Both the position numbers and the translations under genes were made by a program. Positions 21,291-31,894 of a DNA stretch of 64,000 nucleotides are shown in pieces (positions within the stretch are counted from its first letter, which is position 1; every line of letters starts with the position of its first letter). The notes beneath the pieces were generated by a model, which had not been told where the DNA came from, ran no database searches, and saw only the letters and a list, made by a program, of their open reading frames with translations. Location of the stretch: the NCBI GenBank assembly GCA_030998225.1, contig JAPYXD010000522.1, positions 6,820,001-6,884,000 of the forward strand, written 5' to 3'. Source of the DNA: Diplolepis rosae (Eukaryota > Arthropoda > Insecta > Hymenoptera > Diplolepididae).

Positions 21291-24213
21291 TTCTTGCGGT
21301 TCTACAGCTCAACCTCGGGAGAAGGGAAGGAAGCCCAGAACCTTCTGATGCAGACTGCCAGGGAGAGGAGGGCCAATGTGTTGCTCATTAGTGAGCAACA
21401 CAAATGGTCCGAAAACTCTGCTTGGTACCAGGATGCATCAAGGAGGGCTGGGATCCTTGTCTGCAGCCCTGATTTGAGCATCGCGGATTTCCTGGAGACC
21501 GATGCGGGGTTCGTTTGGGTGAAGGTGGCGGGGGTACGTTTGTACAGTTGCTACTTCTCCCCCAACGATCCTTTCGAGATCTTTGAGACCCAGATCCTCC
21601 TCCTTGAGGAAAGCCTCAAAGAGGCTTGTGGGCGATCCCTTATTGCGGGCGACTTTAATAGTAAGTTGCCCGAGTGGGGAGAAGCCCGTCTGGACAGGAG
21701 GGGAATCTTGGTCGGTGAGATGGTCGCCAGGAATGACCTGATTGTATTGAATCGGGGCAGGGATTTTACGTCCAGACGAGGAGCGGGGGGGTCGATTATC
21801 GACCTCACGATTGCCGGGCCCCGTCTTGCCTCAAGGATAGGCGACTGATGCGTCCTCGATGTAATAACATTGAGCGACCATCAGTGCATTAAGTTTAGCA
21901 TCCAGGAACGGAGTCACCCAGTGAATACGGGAAGGGGCGGCAAGGTGAGGAGCCCCTCCTGTAACAAAAAACGACTCAGCAAAGACAAGCTTCGTGAACA
22001 CCTTGAAGAAACCGGGGACTCGATGTTCTGGTGGAACGACCAGTTGTCCGTCCTGCGTCGAAAATGCCTTACAACGCGGTGGAGGTTTACCCGCTCAAAG
22101 GGTGATCCTGTGCTGAGCGAGGCATGGAAGAAAGCAAAATCAGCTCTGAGGCAAGGCATAAAGAAAAGCCGACTGCAGTGCTGGAAAGACTTGATCGGGG
22201 AAGTCGAGAAGGACCTATGGGGTCTCGCCTTCAAAATAGTCACTAAGAGATTGGTGACTAGAAGAAAGACCCCGGGCCTGGATAATGCCGATCGAGTCAA
22301 GTACATCGTGCGAAGCTTGTTCCCGCATCTAGAGCCGTTCCAAAGACAGGACCGAAGTTCCTGCGTGGTCCGGAGCGAAGAACTCTTCACTCTCGAAGAA
22401 CTAAAGTGACCGGGTGGAAGTCTCAAGGCAAACACAGCGCCAGTGATCGACGGGTTGCCGAACGAGATCCTCAAAGAGGTGAATCTGGGTATACCTGGAG
22501 ATCCTCCTAGAAGTCTTTAACTCCTGTCTTCGGGAGGGGAGGTTCTTCACAGACTGGAAGAAGCAGAGGTTGGTCCTGTTGAGGAAGGTCAACAAACCTC
22601 TAGGGGATCGCTCATCGTATAGACCAATATGCTTATTGGATACGATGGGGAAATTTCTGGAGGAAATGATCCTACAAAGAGTACAGGGTCATATGGTCCG
22701 CGAGAATAGTCTCTCGGAAAACCAGTTCGGCTTTCGGAAAGGCAGGTCCACAGCTGACGCCATCCAGGCAGTGGTGGTAAAGCAAGAAGAGGAACTGGTG
22801 AGCGTAAGGGATTCTGCGCGTTGATCAGCATTGACATACGCAATGCGTTCAATACCGCGAGATGGAACATCTGCATCGAGGCGATGGTGCGGAAAAAGGT
22901 TCTAGACTACCTGTTGCGAATGATAGATGACTATCTGAGCGACAGGTGGGTGATATACGAGGGCGACAAATGGTCTCTCAAGGAAGAGATGACATGTGGC
23001 GCCCCTCAAGGGTCACGGGTAGGTCCACTCGTTTGGAACGTCATGTACGACGATTTCCTGCGCATGGACCTGCCTGCTGGAACGAACATCATCGGCTTCG
23101 CGGATGACGCACTTGTCGTATGCGCCACTGACGACTTCAGAATCCTGGAGCTGAGGATCGAGGGTCCTCAGACTGAGGATCAGTCTGTGGCGGGTAAAGC
23201 GTTGGTTGGATAGCAGAGGCCTGAAAATGGCCCCTGAGAAGACCGAGGCTTTGCTGGTCACGAACAGTAGATCCTTCAAATACCCGAGGATCGTTCTCGG
23301 GGAACATGAAATCGAGTGGAAAAAGAGCATTAAGTACCTGGGTGTGCAGTTGGATCGAAGGCTTAGCTTCGGCGAACACCTGCAGATCGCGACTGCCAAA
23401 GCCATCCAATGTGGGGCTGCCTAGACTCGGCTCATGCCCAACATTGATGGACCCAGGGAAGCTAAAAGAAGGTTGGTGGCGAGCGTGGTAAATTCGAAGC
23501 TGCTTTATGCAGCTCTGATCTGGACAAGTGCCCTTAACAACCATGCTATCCTGAAGAAGCCGTTCTCGGCACAGAGTAGTGTGGTGATGAGAATTATCTC
23601 AGCATACCGAACTGTGTCGACGAGCGCTGTGCTGGTCCTGGCGAGCGTCCCACCAATAGATTTATTGGCGGAGGAAAGGAAAGAGACCTTTCAGCTCCGT
23701 AAGGAGCTCACCTGTTTAACAAACCTGCAGGAAATCGCTCGCGCGAAGGAGGCCATCCGCAAGGATGAAAGGCGCACACTTGTCGAGAAATGGCAGACGA
23801 GATGGCATTTTTACAAAACCGGGAGATGGACACACCGTCTGATCCCGGAGCTCGCCACCTGGCTGGATAGAAAGCACGGTCAAGTCGGCTTTTACCTGGC
23901 GCAAACGTTTTTGGGCCATGGTTGCTTTAATGCGTACCTGAAGCGCTTCAAGAGAAGAGACGACGATTCGTGTCGCTACTGCGGTTCCCTTGTGGAAAAT
24001 GCAGAGCACACACTCTTTGTTTGTGCCAGGTGGGGCGCGGAAAGGGAGACTGTCGGTCGGGCAGTGGGCGCACAACTCACTCCTGACACGCTGTTCTCTG
24101 TTATGCTCCACTCTGACCAGATATGGATGCTTATCGAGTCATTCGTCACCCTGGTGATGAAGACGATGGAGCTCGATGGGCGTGTAGAGCGCGGTTACAA
24201 TGGGGGCCAGTAG
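21290..24213 (+). pseudogene. LINE ORF2: endonuclease, reverse transcriptase, zinc finger
   Basis: Endonuclease pieces: RRANVLLISEQHKW, LYSCYFSPNDP, SLIAGDFNSKLPEWG (GDFN catalytic motif), a stop at 21846, then LSDHQCIKFSI (catalytic His). A linker follows to a stop near 22409. Reverse transcriptase pieces: NKPLGDRSSYRPICLLDTMG, ENQFGFRKGRSTADAIQAV, SIDIRNAFNTARWNICIEAM, CGAPQGSRVGPLVWNVMYDD and GFADDALVVC (FADD catalytic pair at about 23098-23109). The C-terminus is CRYCGSLVENAEHTLFVC, stop at 24211-24213. There are about five disruptions. It could not retrotranspose itself. Confidence 0.88.
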
Positions 24214-24577
24214 AAATCGCATTGGGGCCTACACCCGCGGTCCTGCGTCTTGGGCGGACTTGGCTGTCTGCGTCGGTCGGGGGACGAATCTTTATATTCC
24301 TCCCCTGGTTGGCGAGGCTAGACGGCCTGCGTAACGGGCGTGTGCCCGCGGATGGGGGTCCCGGGCGAACGGACGACGGAAGAGTCGTTCGCGACTTCAA
24401 GCTGGAACCAACTGCCCGCGAATTTTAAAGCCGAAAGGCGGTTCCGCGGGCGGTGTATTGGTTCGTGAGAAGGGGTTTTTTGGTATTAACAGGTATGCCT
24501 AGACCCGTCCTAGGAGAGTCCTGTACAACGTCTATAAAAGATTTCGCCATTTTTCCTCCTCACAAAAAAAAAAAAAA

Positions 24578-25009
24578 GAAAATCGGTAATTGCAAAATTA
24601 CCGATCAGCATGAACTCCTTCCAAAAATCAGGCCACTCAGAAAAATCCCAAAATCATCGAAATACCCCACCTAAGCATCATCGATACGAGTCTTCGAGGC
24701 AAATCTAAATTCAATCAAATTCGCATTTACTCGAGCAACCTGGTACTAACCAGAACTATTTGGACAGTAGAGAATGTACTTTTCTCTACTTTTCCCGTCC
24801 GCGGTTCGGAACAAGTACGTCCTATCACCTGGATAGTTGATTCTGATTCGTAAAAAGACCTAGCCAGGTCCACAAATTGGGGATTGTACTTGGGTGGACA
24901 TAAATACTTCAAAAATCTTCTCTCCGACGCACAGTGGGCCAGAATCTAAAAAACCTGGTCCTAAATCGAAGGTCTAATCCAAAGCCTTATTAAACAATAC
25001 TATTAAGGG
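24578..25009. other. Spacer, nothing recognised
   Basis: Starts with a small hairpin (atcggtaattgcaaaattaccgat near 24581-24606, given here only as a short palindrome of about 9 bp arms). The rest has no coding signal on either strand. Confidence 0.4.
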
Positions 25010-25440
25010 TTTTCGAGGTCGCTGATCACGAATCTTTAATTGAATTTTCCGAAAACAGAATGGCGGACTCAAAATGGCGGATATTTTCATAAAAATGGTA
25101 ATGACTAGTGCTCAAAAAATTGCTACCGATGTTTTGAGAATCGCTAAATCTTAATTATATGTTAAAATTCTGAAAAACATAACGATCGATTCAAAATGAC
25201 CGATGAATTAAAAAAAAAATGAAACGGCTTGTGCGTGAGAAATGTGTTTCGAGAGTATTTGAGGTCGCTGATTTTGAAACTAATGTTGAAAGGCCACAAA
25301 TCATATGTAATAAATGATTTGAAATTACAGATGCCTCTTTTGAAAATGCGCATGATTCACTTTAAAAAAAATTCTCGAGGGTTTTCGATGTAGCTGAATC
25401 CAATCAAAATGAAAATTATCAAGCAAGTTTAGTTTTATAT
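25010..25440. repeat. Imperfect tandem repeat with gaggtcgctgat motif
   Basis: The phrase ttttcgaggtcgctgat recurs in modified form near 25012, 25256 and 25379. Each is followed by an aat/aatttt-rich stretch and a run containing aaaatg(gcgg/cgca)-like words. The first unit carries aatggcggactcaaaatggc. It looks like a degenerate array, perhaps the interior of a satellite-like transposon. No ORF. Confidence 0.45.
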
Positions 25441-25745
25441 ACAAATGATTTATTTATTCTATGAAAATATCGAACAGGAGCCTTCAAAATGAGAAATAAT
25501 ATAACGAAATTAACGATATTGGTTCAAATTTACTATCCTCGAAGAATCTTACAGATTGCCATTGAAAATCAAGTAGAATTATTTTGTTCCTCATATTATT
25601 TCATTCTAGCATTTTAATTTCCCATAGTTTCATTTACCAACTAATTTATTTGTTTGTTCTTTATTTTTCTGTTTTCGTTTATTGTTTATGCCGGTTTCAC
25701 TGAGTTTTTATAATTTTCACGAGTCGATTATTCACATTCCTTATA

Positions 25746-26699
25746 TGTAGATGCGTCGCGACGCGTCACATCTTATCGGAACGTCCGAACAAAAAATTCG
25801 ATTTAAGAGCCGTATCTGCAGCTATCTGCAGCTACATTTTTTTTAATTTTACTCGGAAATGTTAGTACAACAGCTTTCACGAAGAATCTAGATAGAACAC
25901 TGCAGAACAATACACTTGAAGCCTTGGTAAAAAGTAATGTTTCATCGTTCATCGAGGTGAAACTCTCACTGCTAAGTTCGGGTTTTTATTATATAGAAGC
26001 TCGCCGGTGGTCAATTGGTCGCAAGTACCAATAGTATGTCGCGATCTTGAGCTAAAAATCTTATAGTAAGCCAAGCACTAACTGGATAAGAAAATCTGCA
26101 CCTCGTCGAATCTTAAAACGATGAGGAGTCTATTTTCTGAAACGATAAATAGGATTACTGTGAGACAAGAGTGGTGAAGGGCAGACAATTTAAAAGTATT
26201 GTCTCCCTTCTGGTTAAAAGCCATCCACCTCTTTCTCACCTTAAAACTATAAGGTCCAACTAAAGAAGAAAGGGTGTGTGTGCGAGTGAGTCGCGTAAGG
26301 ACAAGAGTGGTTCCTTTTGAAACCACGACAACATTAAACCGAATGTGGCCCGGATCTCCAGGACTTCAGCAGCCAGAACGTATTCTCCTTCTTTGCTTTT
26401 GCTCCCAGGACATCCGGTAGGATTAAAGAACTAGAATAAACACAAGAAGGCGGTAACGTATTTTGTATCGCTCCAATTTACTTCTCTGCTTTAACCCATA
26501 TAAAAATGTTCACATCGGTTTGGTTGTTTTATTTTCCTCAAAAATAAATTCTCTCTTTTTATTTATATGAATTTTAACAGCTTGATTTAAACTTATTTGA
26601 AGCACCTTTCCCTTTTTCTTCCTTTCAAAATCGAATGTGATAAGCGTAGGCGTGTAGAATACACTTTCAGTCCGAGAGTAGAAGACCAACGACCCCACA
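25746..26699 (+). mobile_element. Possible solo LTR (TG...CA, no clean duplication)
   Basis: The segment begins TGTAGATGCGTCGCGACG and ends GACCCCACA. TATATAGAAG lies near 25993 and gaataaac near 26428, as expected for U3 and polyadenylation. It is richer in G+C than its flanks. The flanking 5-mers are TTATA and TAATA, so the target duplication is not exact. It could instead be a host 5' region or another element. Confidence 0.35.
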
Positions 26700-26706
26700 T
26701 AATAAT

Positions 26707-26746
26707 AGACGAATTTAGCTAATATTTATATTAACTAAATTCGTCA
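26707..26746. repeat. Short perfect-armed hairpin
   Basis: The arms gacgaatttag and ctaaattcgtc face each other around a taatatttatatta spacer that is itself nearly palindromic. It lies directly after the possible LTR end at 26699. Function unknown. Confidence 0.5.
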
Positions 26747-26889
26747 GTTTGGACGACCTCCGCGTACTCCTACTTATTAATGAAATATATTGAAGGTAAT
26801 GGTATTTACTTTTCAATTTCTTATTTTATTTAATTGATATAGCCGTGCGTAACATTAAAGATTAGCATCAAAATTTTTTAATATTCTTA

Positions 26890-27070
26890 AAAGTTGTTTT
26901 CAAAAACAATAGAAATGCTCTCTTTTTCGAAATTTCGCTCAGTTATGGCTGCTTAACGAACTTTCCTTATTTCTGCAGGCTCTATAGAGTTTACCAAATT
27001 GATTCAAATTAGGGCATGACTATAAATAGCGTTTAAAACACACATCGTTTTTACTACGTATTAATGAGCG
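26890..27070 (+). repeat. RepA copy 5, divergent fragment
   Basis: Contains cagttatggctgcttaacga and ctttccttatttctgcaggc, which align to the ggatgtggctggttaacga and cttactttttcggc words of copy 1. It is followed by a shared gagttt-acc-aaattgattcaa. It lacks both ends. Confidence 0.45.
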
Positions 27071-27351
27071 TACACGTATACACTTCCACACAAGTATTAA
27101 TATATCTGTCTAGCAAACAATACCTATTTTGTTAATAGTGAGAATTATGGCCTTTCTGGTATTTTTTTTCAAAAGATGTTCTATAGGAAATCAAAAATCC
27201 ATTTCAAAGTCCTTTGAAATAAAAATTTTATTAATCTCCTAAATAAGTAGTCAACGTTTCGACTGAAACTTCAGTCCTTATCAAGACTTTGAAAAATTGT
27301 TGCGCAGGAGTAAAATTTTAAAATTGAGACATCGATTGGGGTATAATTTTA

Positions 27352-28343
27352 GTGTTAAAATTCGTTGTAAAGTGTATAGACTTTAGATTACAAGATTTGA
27401 TCTCAAAGCCTGGAAATATTCAAACTATATTTGAACATTGGCCTGTATTGCAACAACCACATGGAATAGAGCTAGTAGGTTTTATTAAATATATGGCTGG
27501 TTTCTGTATGAATAAAACGTTTTATATGATTTTGAACAATTGTTTTTTTGATTCTAGATAAATATTGATTTCGCAGAGAGGGTCAAATATTTGTAGAATG
27601 GCCAGAGTTCTCTAGAAATTTTTTTTAAACTTATGCAACAGGAAATAAAGAACAAAGCTGCATTAACTTTGTTAGAAACACTTGAGCTATCTAATACTTC
27701 TGATCGTATTTAAATAAAAATGAACACTGAATAAGAATTAATCACCATTAAATGAGTATCATATACATAATCTATAATTCATTTTTCAGATACAAAGAAT
27801 CTAAAATTGTTACTCCTTTTAACAGCACTCATCCCACCAACTTGCAGATTTAAAACAAACAAAAAACCACCTTCATTTTGGAAGCCAAGCATCGGCACTT
27901 CTCAAGACACCTTTATTTTACATGAAAAGGTAAATATAAAAAAAAACTTTTTTTCACGTATATTTTTTTGGCATTGAAATTTATTTATGCGTTGTGCTTC
28001 TGCATTTTAGATCCCTGGGAACATTGACAAAACAGTCAGACTTGAGAGATAAACTTTGTCTATTTGAATTATCATTGCAGCCACTCATTCTTGTGGTAGG
28101 ACCATCACTAGAATCCATAGACGCAATTTATGTGTGCATTGATTCAACGAAATATAAGTTGCTACGGATGTTAAATGCAGTAGACCTTTGCTATAAAGCG
28201 ATGCATGTTCTGCACGCCGAATATTCGCCTGTATGCAAACAAGTATGGTTATTATTGCAAAAAGCAATTTACCATCAGGAAATAGATTGGGACAGAAAGA
28301 TAACGGGTGTAAATACAATTTTGAGAATGTTGAAAGATATGCA
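27352..28343 (+). pseudogene. Multi-exon gene fragment of an uncharacterised arthropod protein family
   Basis: Four coding stretches in order. About 27400-27500: FEHWPVLQQPHGIELVGF. About 27565-27715: INIDFAERVKYL, then after a stop a segment with EIKNKAALTLLETLELSNT. An exon at about 27794-27931: LLLLTALIPPTCRFKT and PPSFWKPSIGTSQDTFILHE, ending at donor GTAAAT. An exon from 28011 after ttttag: QPLILVVGPSLESIDAIYVC, STKYKLLRMLNAVDLCYKAM, EYSPVCKQVWLLLQKAIY, ending at donor GTAAGT (28344). I recognise the motif order from uncharacterised arthropod proteins, often near zinc fingers. The in-frame stop and an apparent one-base phase clash entering the last exon suggest a pseudogene. Function unknown. 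Confidence 0.6.
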
Positions 28344-28349
28344 GTAAGT

Positions 28350-28718
28350 AACATTGGACTGTATTTCCATGAGGCTTATTAACCTCATTCCATAAGGAAG
28401 AACGAAGTTTCTATATGTTCTGACTCCCTACAAATCATAAAAAATACTTCAATTCGAATTCTCAAAAATCGATAGAACTTCTTCCCGTTATTTAATAACA
28501 GAAAAGTAAATTCTCAAGAGATTTAGATTTTCTTAAACTATTGGCATGTAATGTAAAAGATGTAAAACATGTAATGTAGTCAGTGGCAAAAATTTCAAAC
28601 AACCATCTAATATAAAAACTGTAGTCAATTTAATAAAAAAAAGTAATTTTTCTCATCAAACACCTTTATGACGATTCTAACAGTTCATATAATTTATTTA
28701 AATCTTTCACATAATCTA
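28350..28718. other. Downstream sequence, nothing recognised
   Basis: AT-rich, contains a gtggcaaaaatttcaaac word also present at 1200-1217, next to the solo LTR there. No gene. Confidence 0.4.
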
Positions 28719-28800
28719 GGGGCCGTCCATAAATCTTGTGACACGGGGGGGGGGGTCATGATTTATCACACCTGAGGGGGGGAAGGTTTTTTAAAATGTC
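28719..28800 (+). mobile_element. Transposon terminus with ggggccgtccataaat motif
   Basis: The sequence ggggccgtccataaatc followed by tgtgacac, a G-run and tcatgatttatcac is a type of terminus I associate with insect DNA transposons. Only one end is visible, with no matching inverted end within 1 kb. It is probably a solitary remnant. Confidence 0.35.
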
Positions 28801-29399
28801 ACGTGACAAAGTAAATCGAATAGAATTGCTTACTTGTTACATTTTTAGTCAGATAAGTATATCAAGTACAAAAAATAATCGAAAAAAAGATATTTTCTAT
28901 ACACATTTTTCCTCTTTTGTGTTATTTTCACATTATCTAGGACTTCAGACCATGAATTATTATGATGCTTCAGAAATTCACAAATGAGTGAATCATTTAC
29001 AAAGTTTTTGCACTCAAACGCTGCTGTTACTTATTACTTATGAATGATAATTGCAAAACGCTTGCCATTCAAACGTATACATCAATTGAAACTGCCAATC
29101 ATGAAGAATAGACATAAGGAGACCAATAGATAGTTACAAAATTTTTACAAAAGCTGAAGTTTCCCGAAGATGATTTGCCTGTGACACCTGGACAGTATTT
29201 TCTCGTAGGAATTTTGGATTATTCTTCTCGAAGCACTCGCTAATTACTTCTAAAATATTCGTGCCTTTTACGATAATGGAAGAAATGTGTATTCAAGACA
29301 ACAATTGCATGATAAATTTTCTGTTAATTTAACAGATATTGATGTACAAGTCACTACTTTTTTGATTGACGTCAATTATTACAGAAAGATTGTTTAACC

Positions 29400-29925
29400 C
29401 TATTGTAAAATACGACATCGTATACATCGTAAATGACATCGTAAACGACGTCGTAGTAACTTGGGATAGTATGCGATGTCGTTTATGATGTCGTATACAA
29501 TGTCGTTTACGATGTCGTATACGACGTCATATACGATTTGATAATTTTTTAAATAAATATTTATTAAATAATATAATTAACTCTGTAATTGAGTGTTAAA
29601 ATTTGGCAAAGAAGACATTTTCTATAAAGTAAATGTTTGTACCTGAAGTTTTGAAATACATTTTATTCTCTGATAAGAAATGGTACTTTTTGCTATCCTT
29701 TACTTTGTATCTTTACTATCTTTCATATTTCACTATTTAATTGTGAAAGAATTCAAACTGCTGGATGGCCGTGTATAGGTCGTTATAAAAACGTTTGAAA
29801 AACGTCTTCTTTGCCAAATTTTAACACTCAATTATAGAGTTAATTACATTATTTAATAAATAATTATTTAAAAAATTATCAAATCGTATATGACGTCGTA
29901 TACGACATCGTCCGAGATTGAAAAG
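29400..29925. mobile_element. Foldback element with short GTCGTATACGAC-type repeats
   Basis: Outer stretches (29406-29535 and 29885-29915) are runs of a 12-13 bp motif, variants of gatgtcgtatac and its complement, in both orientations. Inward, 29525-29625 and 29800-29890 are inverted copies (tttgataattttttaaataa, ttaactctgtaattgagtg, ttggcaaagaagac). A unique centre of about 170 bp remains. Repeat-built inverted arms resemble Drosophila foldback elements in architecture only. Confidence 0.6.
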
Positions 29926-30065
29926 AAAATTCCTTATCTTGGAAATTGAACAGGCATTTCTATAATATTAATTAACAAATTCAAATTATGAACTGAGTGG
30001 ATACATTAGATTATATTTTTGTGTTCAAACAAAGATGAATATGTAGTAATTATTTTCAGAATTAA

Positions 30066-30300
30066 ATGTCCGTAAAAGTAACAGATATTTCAGTAAAATT
30101 GACCGCTGTGCATTAAACATAACAGATTTGTCGACAACAATTATTTTTAAAATGTCTGTTAATTTTACAGAATTAGGAATTTTCTTCGAAATATTAATTT
30201 ATCAGGCATTTTTGTAATATTTATCGACAAATCTGATACTTTTACAAAAATTGTACTGAAAAATCTGTTAAATTAACAGAAATATTATGCTATCACTATT
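30066..30300. repeat. Inverted-repeat unit R9a
   Basis: Arms share taacagatatttcagt, aacagatttgtcgaca and attat-type words facing each other around a centre near 30180. A related unit, R9b, lies at 30680-30945. Both flank exon 1 of the protease homologue. Possibly a MITE family. Confidence 0.45.
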
Positions 30301-30347
30301 TTTACTTGTGAACTTAGTAAAAACAAAGATGAATATGTAACAATTAC

Positions 30348-30405
30348 CTTTAGAATACGTGGCAGCTAAAAGCGTCCAAAGTACAACAGCATTGCGATTT
30401 CTCAT
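30348..30405 (-). CDS. Exon 1 (signal peptide) of secreted serine protease homologue, paralogue 1
   Basis: ATG at 30405-30403 opens MRNRNAVVLWTLLAATYSK, a textbook signal peptide with a basic N-terminus, hydrophobic core and small residues before the likely cleavage site. After 19 codons plus one base comes donor GTAATTG (30347). The phase-1 end joins exon 2 at 17374, giving YSK-GANLT. The start is supported by a TATA box about 50 nt upstream and by an equivalent exon at 46281-46338. The intron of about 13 kb holds LINEs, RepA and the 27.4-kb gene fragment on the opposite strand. Confidence 0.75.
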
Positions 30406-30429
30406 TTTTAAGAATTTTTAAAAAGTAGC

Positions 30430-30465
30430 TTCAGTATAGTTAGATTAGTCATACATATATAGACT
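30430..30465 (-). promoter_or_regulatory. TATA promoter of protease homologue paralogue 1
   Basis: On the minus strand gtgagtcTATATATGtatgac precedes a short leader to the ATG at 30405. The same arrangement, gtgagtcTATATAAGtct, stands at the same distance before the other paralogue. Conservation of the box and its spacing is the evidence. Transcription would start roughly 25 nt before the ATG. Confidence 0.6.
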
Positions 30466-30679
30466 CACAAGCTTTTTTCTAGATAATTTTATATCATTTA
30501 CAAATATTGGTTCAAAATAAGGTAAGGAAATATTTATCTTCTTTTATAAAAGATAGTTGTTTCAATAACATACTATAATTAATTAAAGATCTCTTTGCTC
30601 ATTTGAAACTCGTCGAAAAATAATTTTAAAAAACAATGTTGTTAAGAGCTTTTTTAATTTACTGGATACATAAATTAAA

Positions 30680-30945
30680 ATAGTGACAGCATGAAATATC
30701 TGTAAATTTAACAGATATTTTAGTAAAATACATTAATTTTCTTTGAAAATAACAGATTTGTCGACAATAATTATTTTTCAAATTCCTGTTAAATTTACAG
30801 ACTAACAAATCTTCTTAAAAATAATCATTCAAAAATCATTTTTTTTAATATTAATTGACAAATTTGTTATGTCTATAAAAAAGCCTTGAACTGTACTGAA
30901 ATATCTGACAAATTGGCAAAAATTTAATGCTGTTACTATTTTAAA
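30680..30945. repeat. Inverted-repeat unit R9b
   Basis: Related to R9a: aacagatattttagtaaaat and aacagatttgtcgacaata on one arm, with ttgacaaatttgtta and tactgaaatatctgac inverted on the other. It lies upstream of the paralogue 1 promoter. Confidence 0.45.
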
Positions 30946-30949
30946 GTAG

Positions 30950-31575
30950 TGTCGTGTGAAAAAAAAAGATCTCTCGAAGACAAGACGGCAAAAAGATTGC
31001 CTGTACGGGACATTTTATAAACGGATGGAACGCAATTCCAAGATTGAGGAAATGGTTGAAAAGATGGATGTATTTTGCAGGACAAAAAAACATGTTCCTG
31101 ACGATTGGAGAGGGTATTGCGGATGTTTTGCACGAATTAGTGCAACTCCGCGTGGATTTCGAATTTCGGGAGTTGGGTCAGATTAATCGAATTCCAGCTA
31201 GAAAAGATTGTTGGTAGGGCGATGGAACTAGCTCGGGCCCAACTTGTCATCAGGAGTAAGAGCTGTCAGACAGCCCCACAGCCTGTGCTGAGCAGTACTC
31301 CGACCTTGTGGATACAGCCACATGAGCCGATCGTAAGCCTGCAAAATACTGCAGCCAAGGGTCGAAGGAGAAAGTGCCCAGAGCCTCCATGAAGGAAAAG
31401 GAGTGGGTGGAGGTCCGAGGCAAGAAGAATTTCTGGGAAGCACAGACGAAGCCGCAGGCTGTGAAGTCGGTCAGCGCAAGGCATGCTCGCCCAGAAGCGG
31501 TGCTAATTAAACCCGTCGTAGGGATGAGCTACGCCACGATATTAAAGGCTCTCAAGATCATTTTAAGTCTTTAAA
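30950..31575 (+). pseudogene. R1-like ORF1 fragment
   Basis: Frame fragments align in order with the ORF1 at 18602. NMFLTIGEGIADVLHELVQL corresponds to NMFLPIREGLTEALREMQVL. Later, VLIKPVVGMSYATILKALK (about 31500-31558) corresponds to VIIKPMEGVSYVAILKNLK. Several stops and shifts. It ends without a poly-A, so it is truncated at both sides. Confidence 0.7.
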
Positions 31576-31894
31576 TCACAGAAAAACTTTTTTTTCAGAG
31601 ATCTCTTTTTTCGCATAACAACTACCTTAAATTACAGTTCACTATAAGCAACAGATTTTTTCTCGCTATATGCCAATTATACAGGGAGAGCCATCTAACG
31701 TTTGAAATTTGAATCAGCTATAAAAAAAAACTTATGGAAATTTTTTCAAAAGTCTGCTTTTATTAAAAAGATTTAAGAATTTAATTTAAGAATGAAGCAC
31801 AATATCATTTAAATTACTGCCACGGCTGGCCTTACAGTACCCCATTCGATCAACCCAATTTTTTTAGTACATTTTAGATTATTTGGGCAAAAGG

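Larger units (their letters stand above)
20330..24577 (+). mobile_element. R1-clade LINE, nearly full ORF2, poly-A at 24564-24577
   Basis: A 4.2-kb non-LTR retrotransposon, 5'-truncated within ORF1, ending in a poly-A run after a roughly 360-bp 3' UTR. It is G+C-rich relative to the surroundings. Domain order is ORF1 with zinc knuckles, then an apurinic-type endonuclease, reverse transcriptase and a C-terminal CCHC motif, without RNase H. This is the R1-clade layout. It is a different family from the copy at 18488. Confidence 0.85.
30300..30740 (-). repeat. Duplicated block around exon 1 (pair of 46230-46700)
   Basis: Upstream and intron-side sequence matches the second paralogue: aattaattaaaga, gaaactcgtcgaa, cataaattaaaatagtgaca, and the exon itself. 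Together with the block around exon 2, this shows genomic duplication of the gene. A partial third copy is at 45640-45840. Confidence 0.75.

Noticed and set aside
23716..24111. 131-codon minus-strand frame
   Set aside because: It lies opposite the LINE reverse transcriptase C-terminus, which carries the CCHC motif. The antisense frame is incidental.
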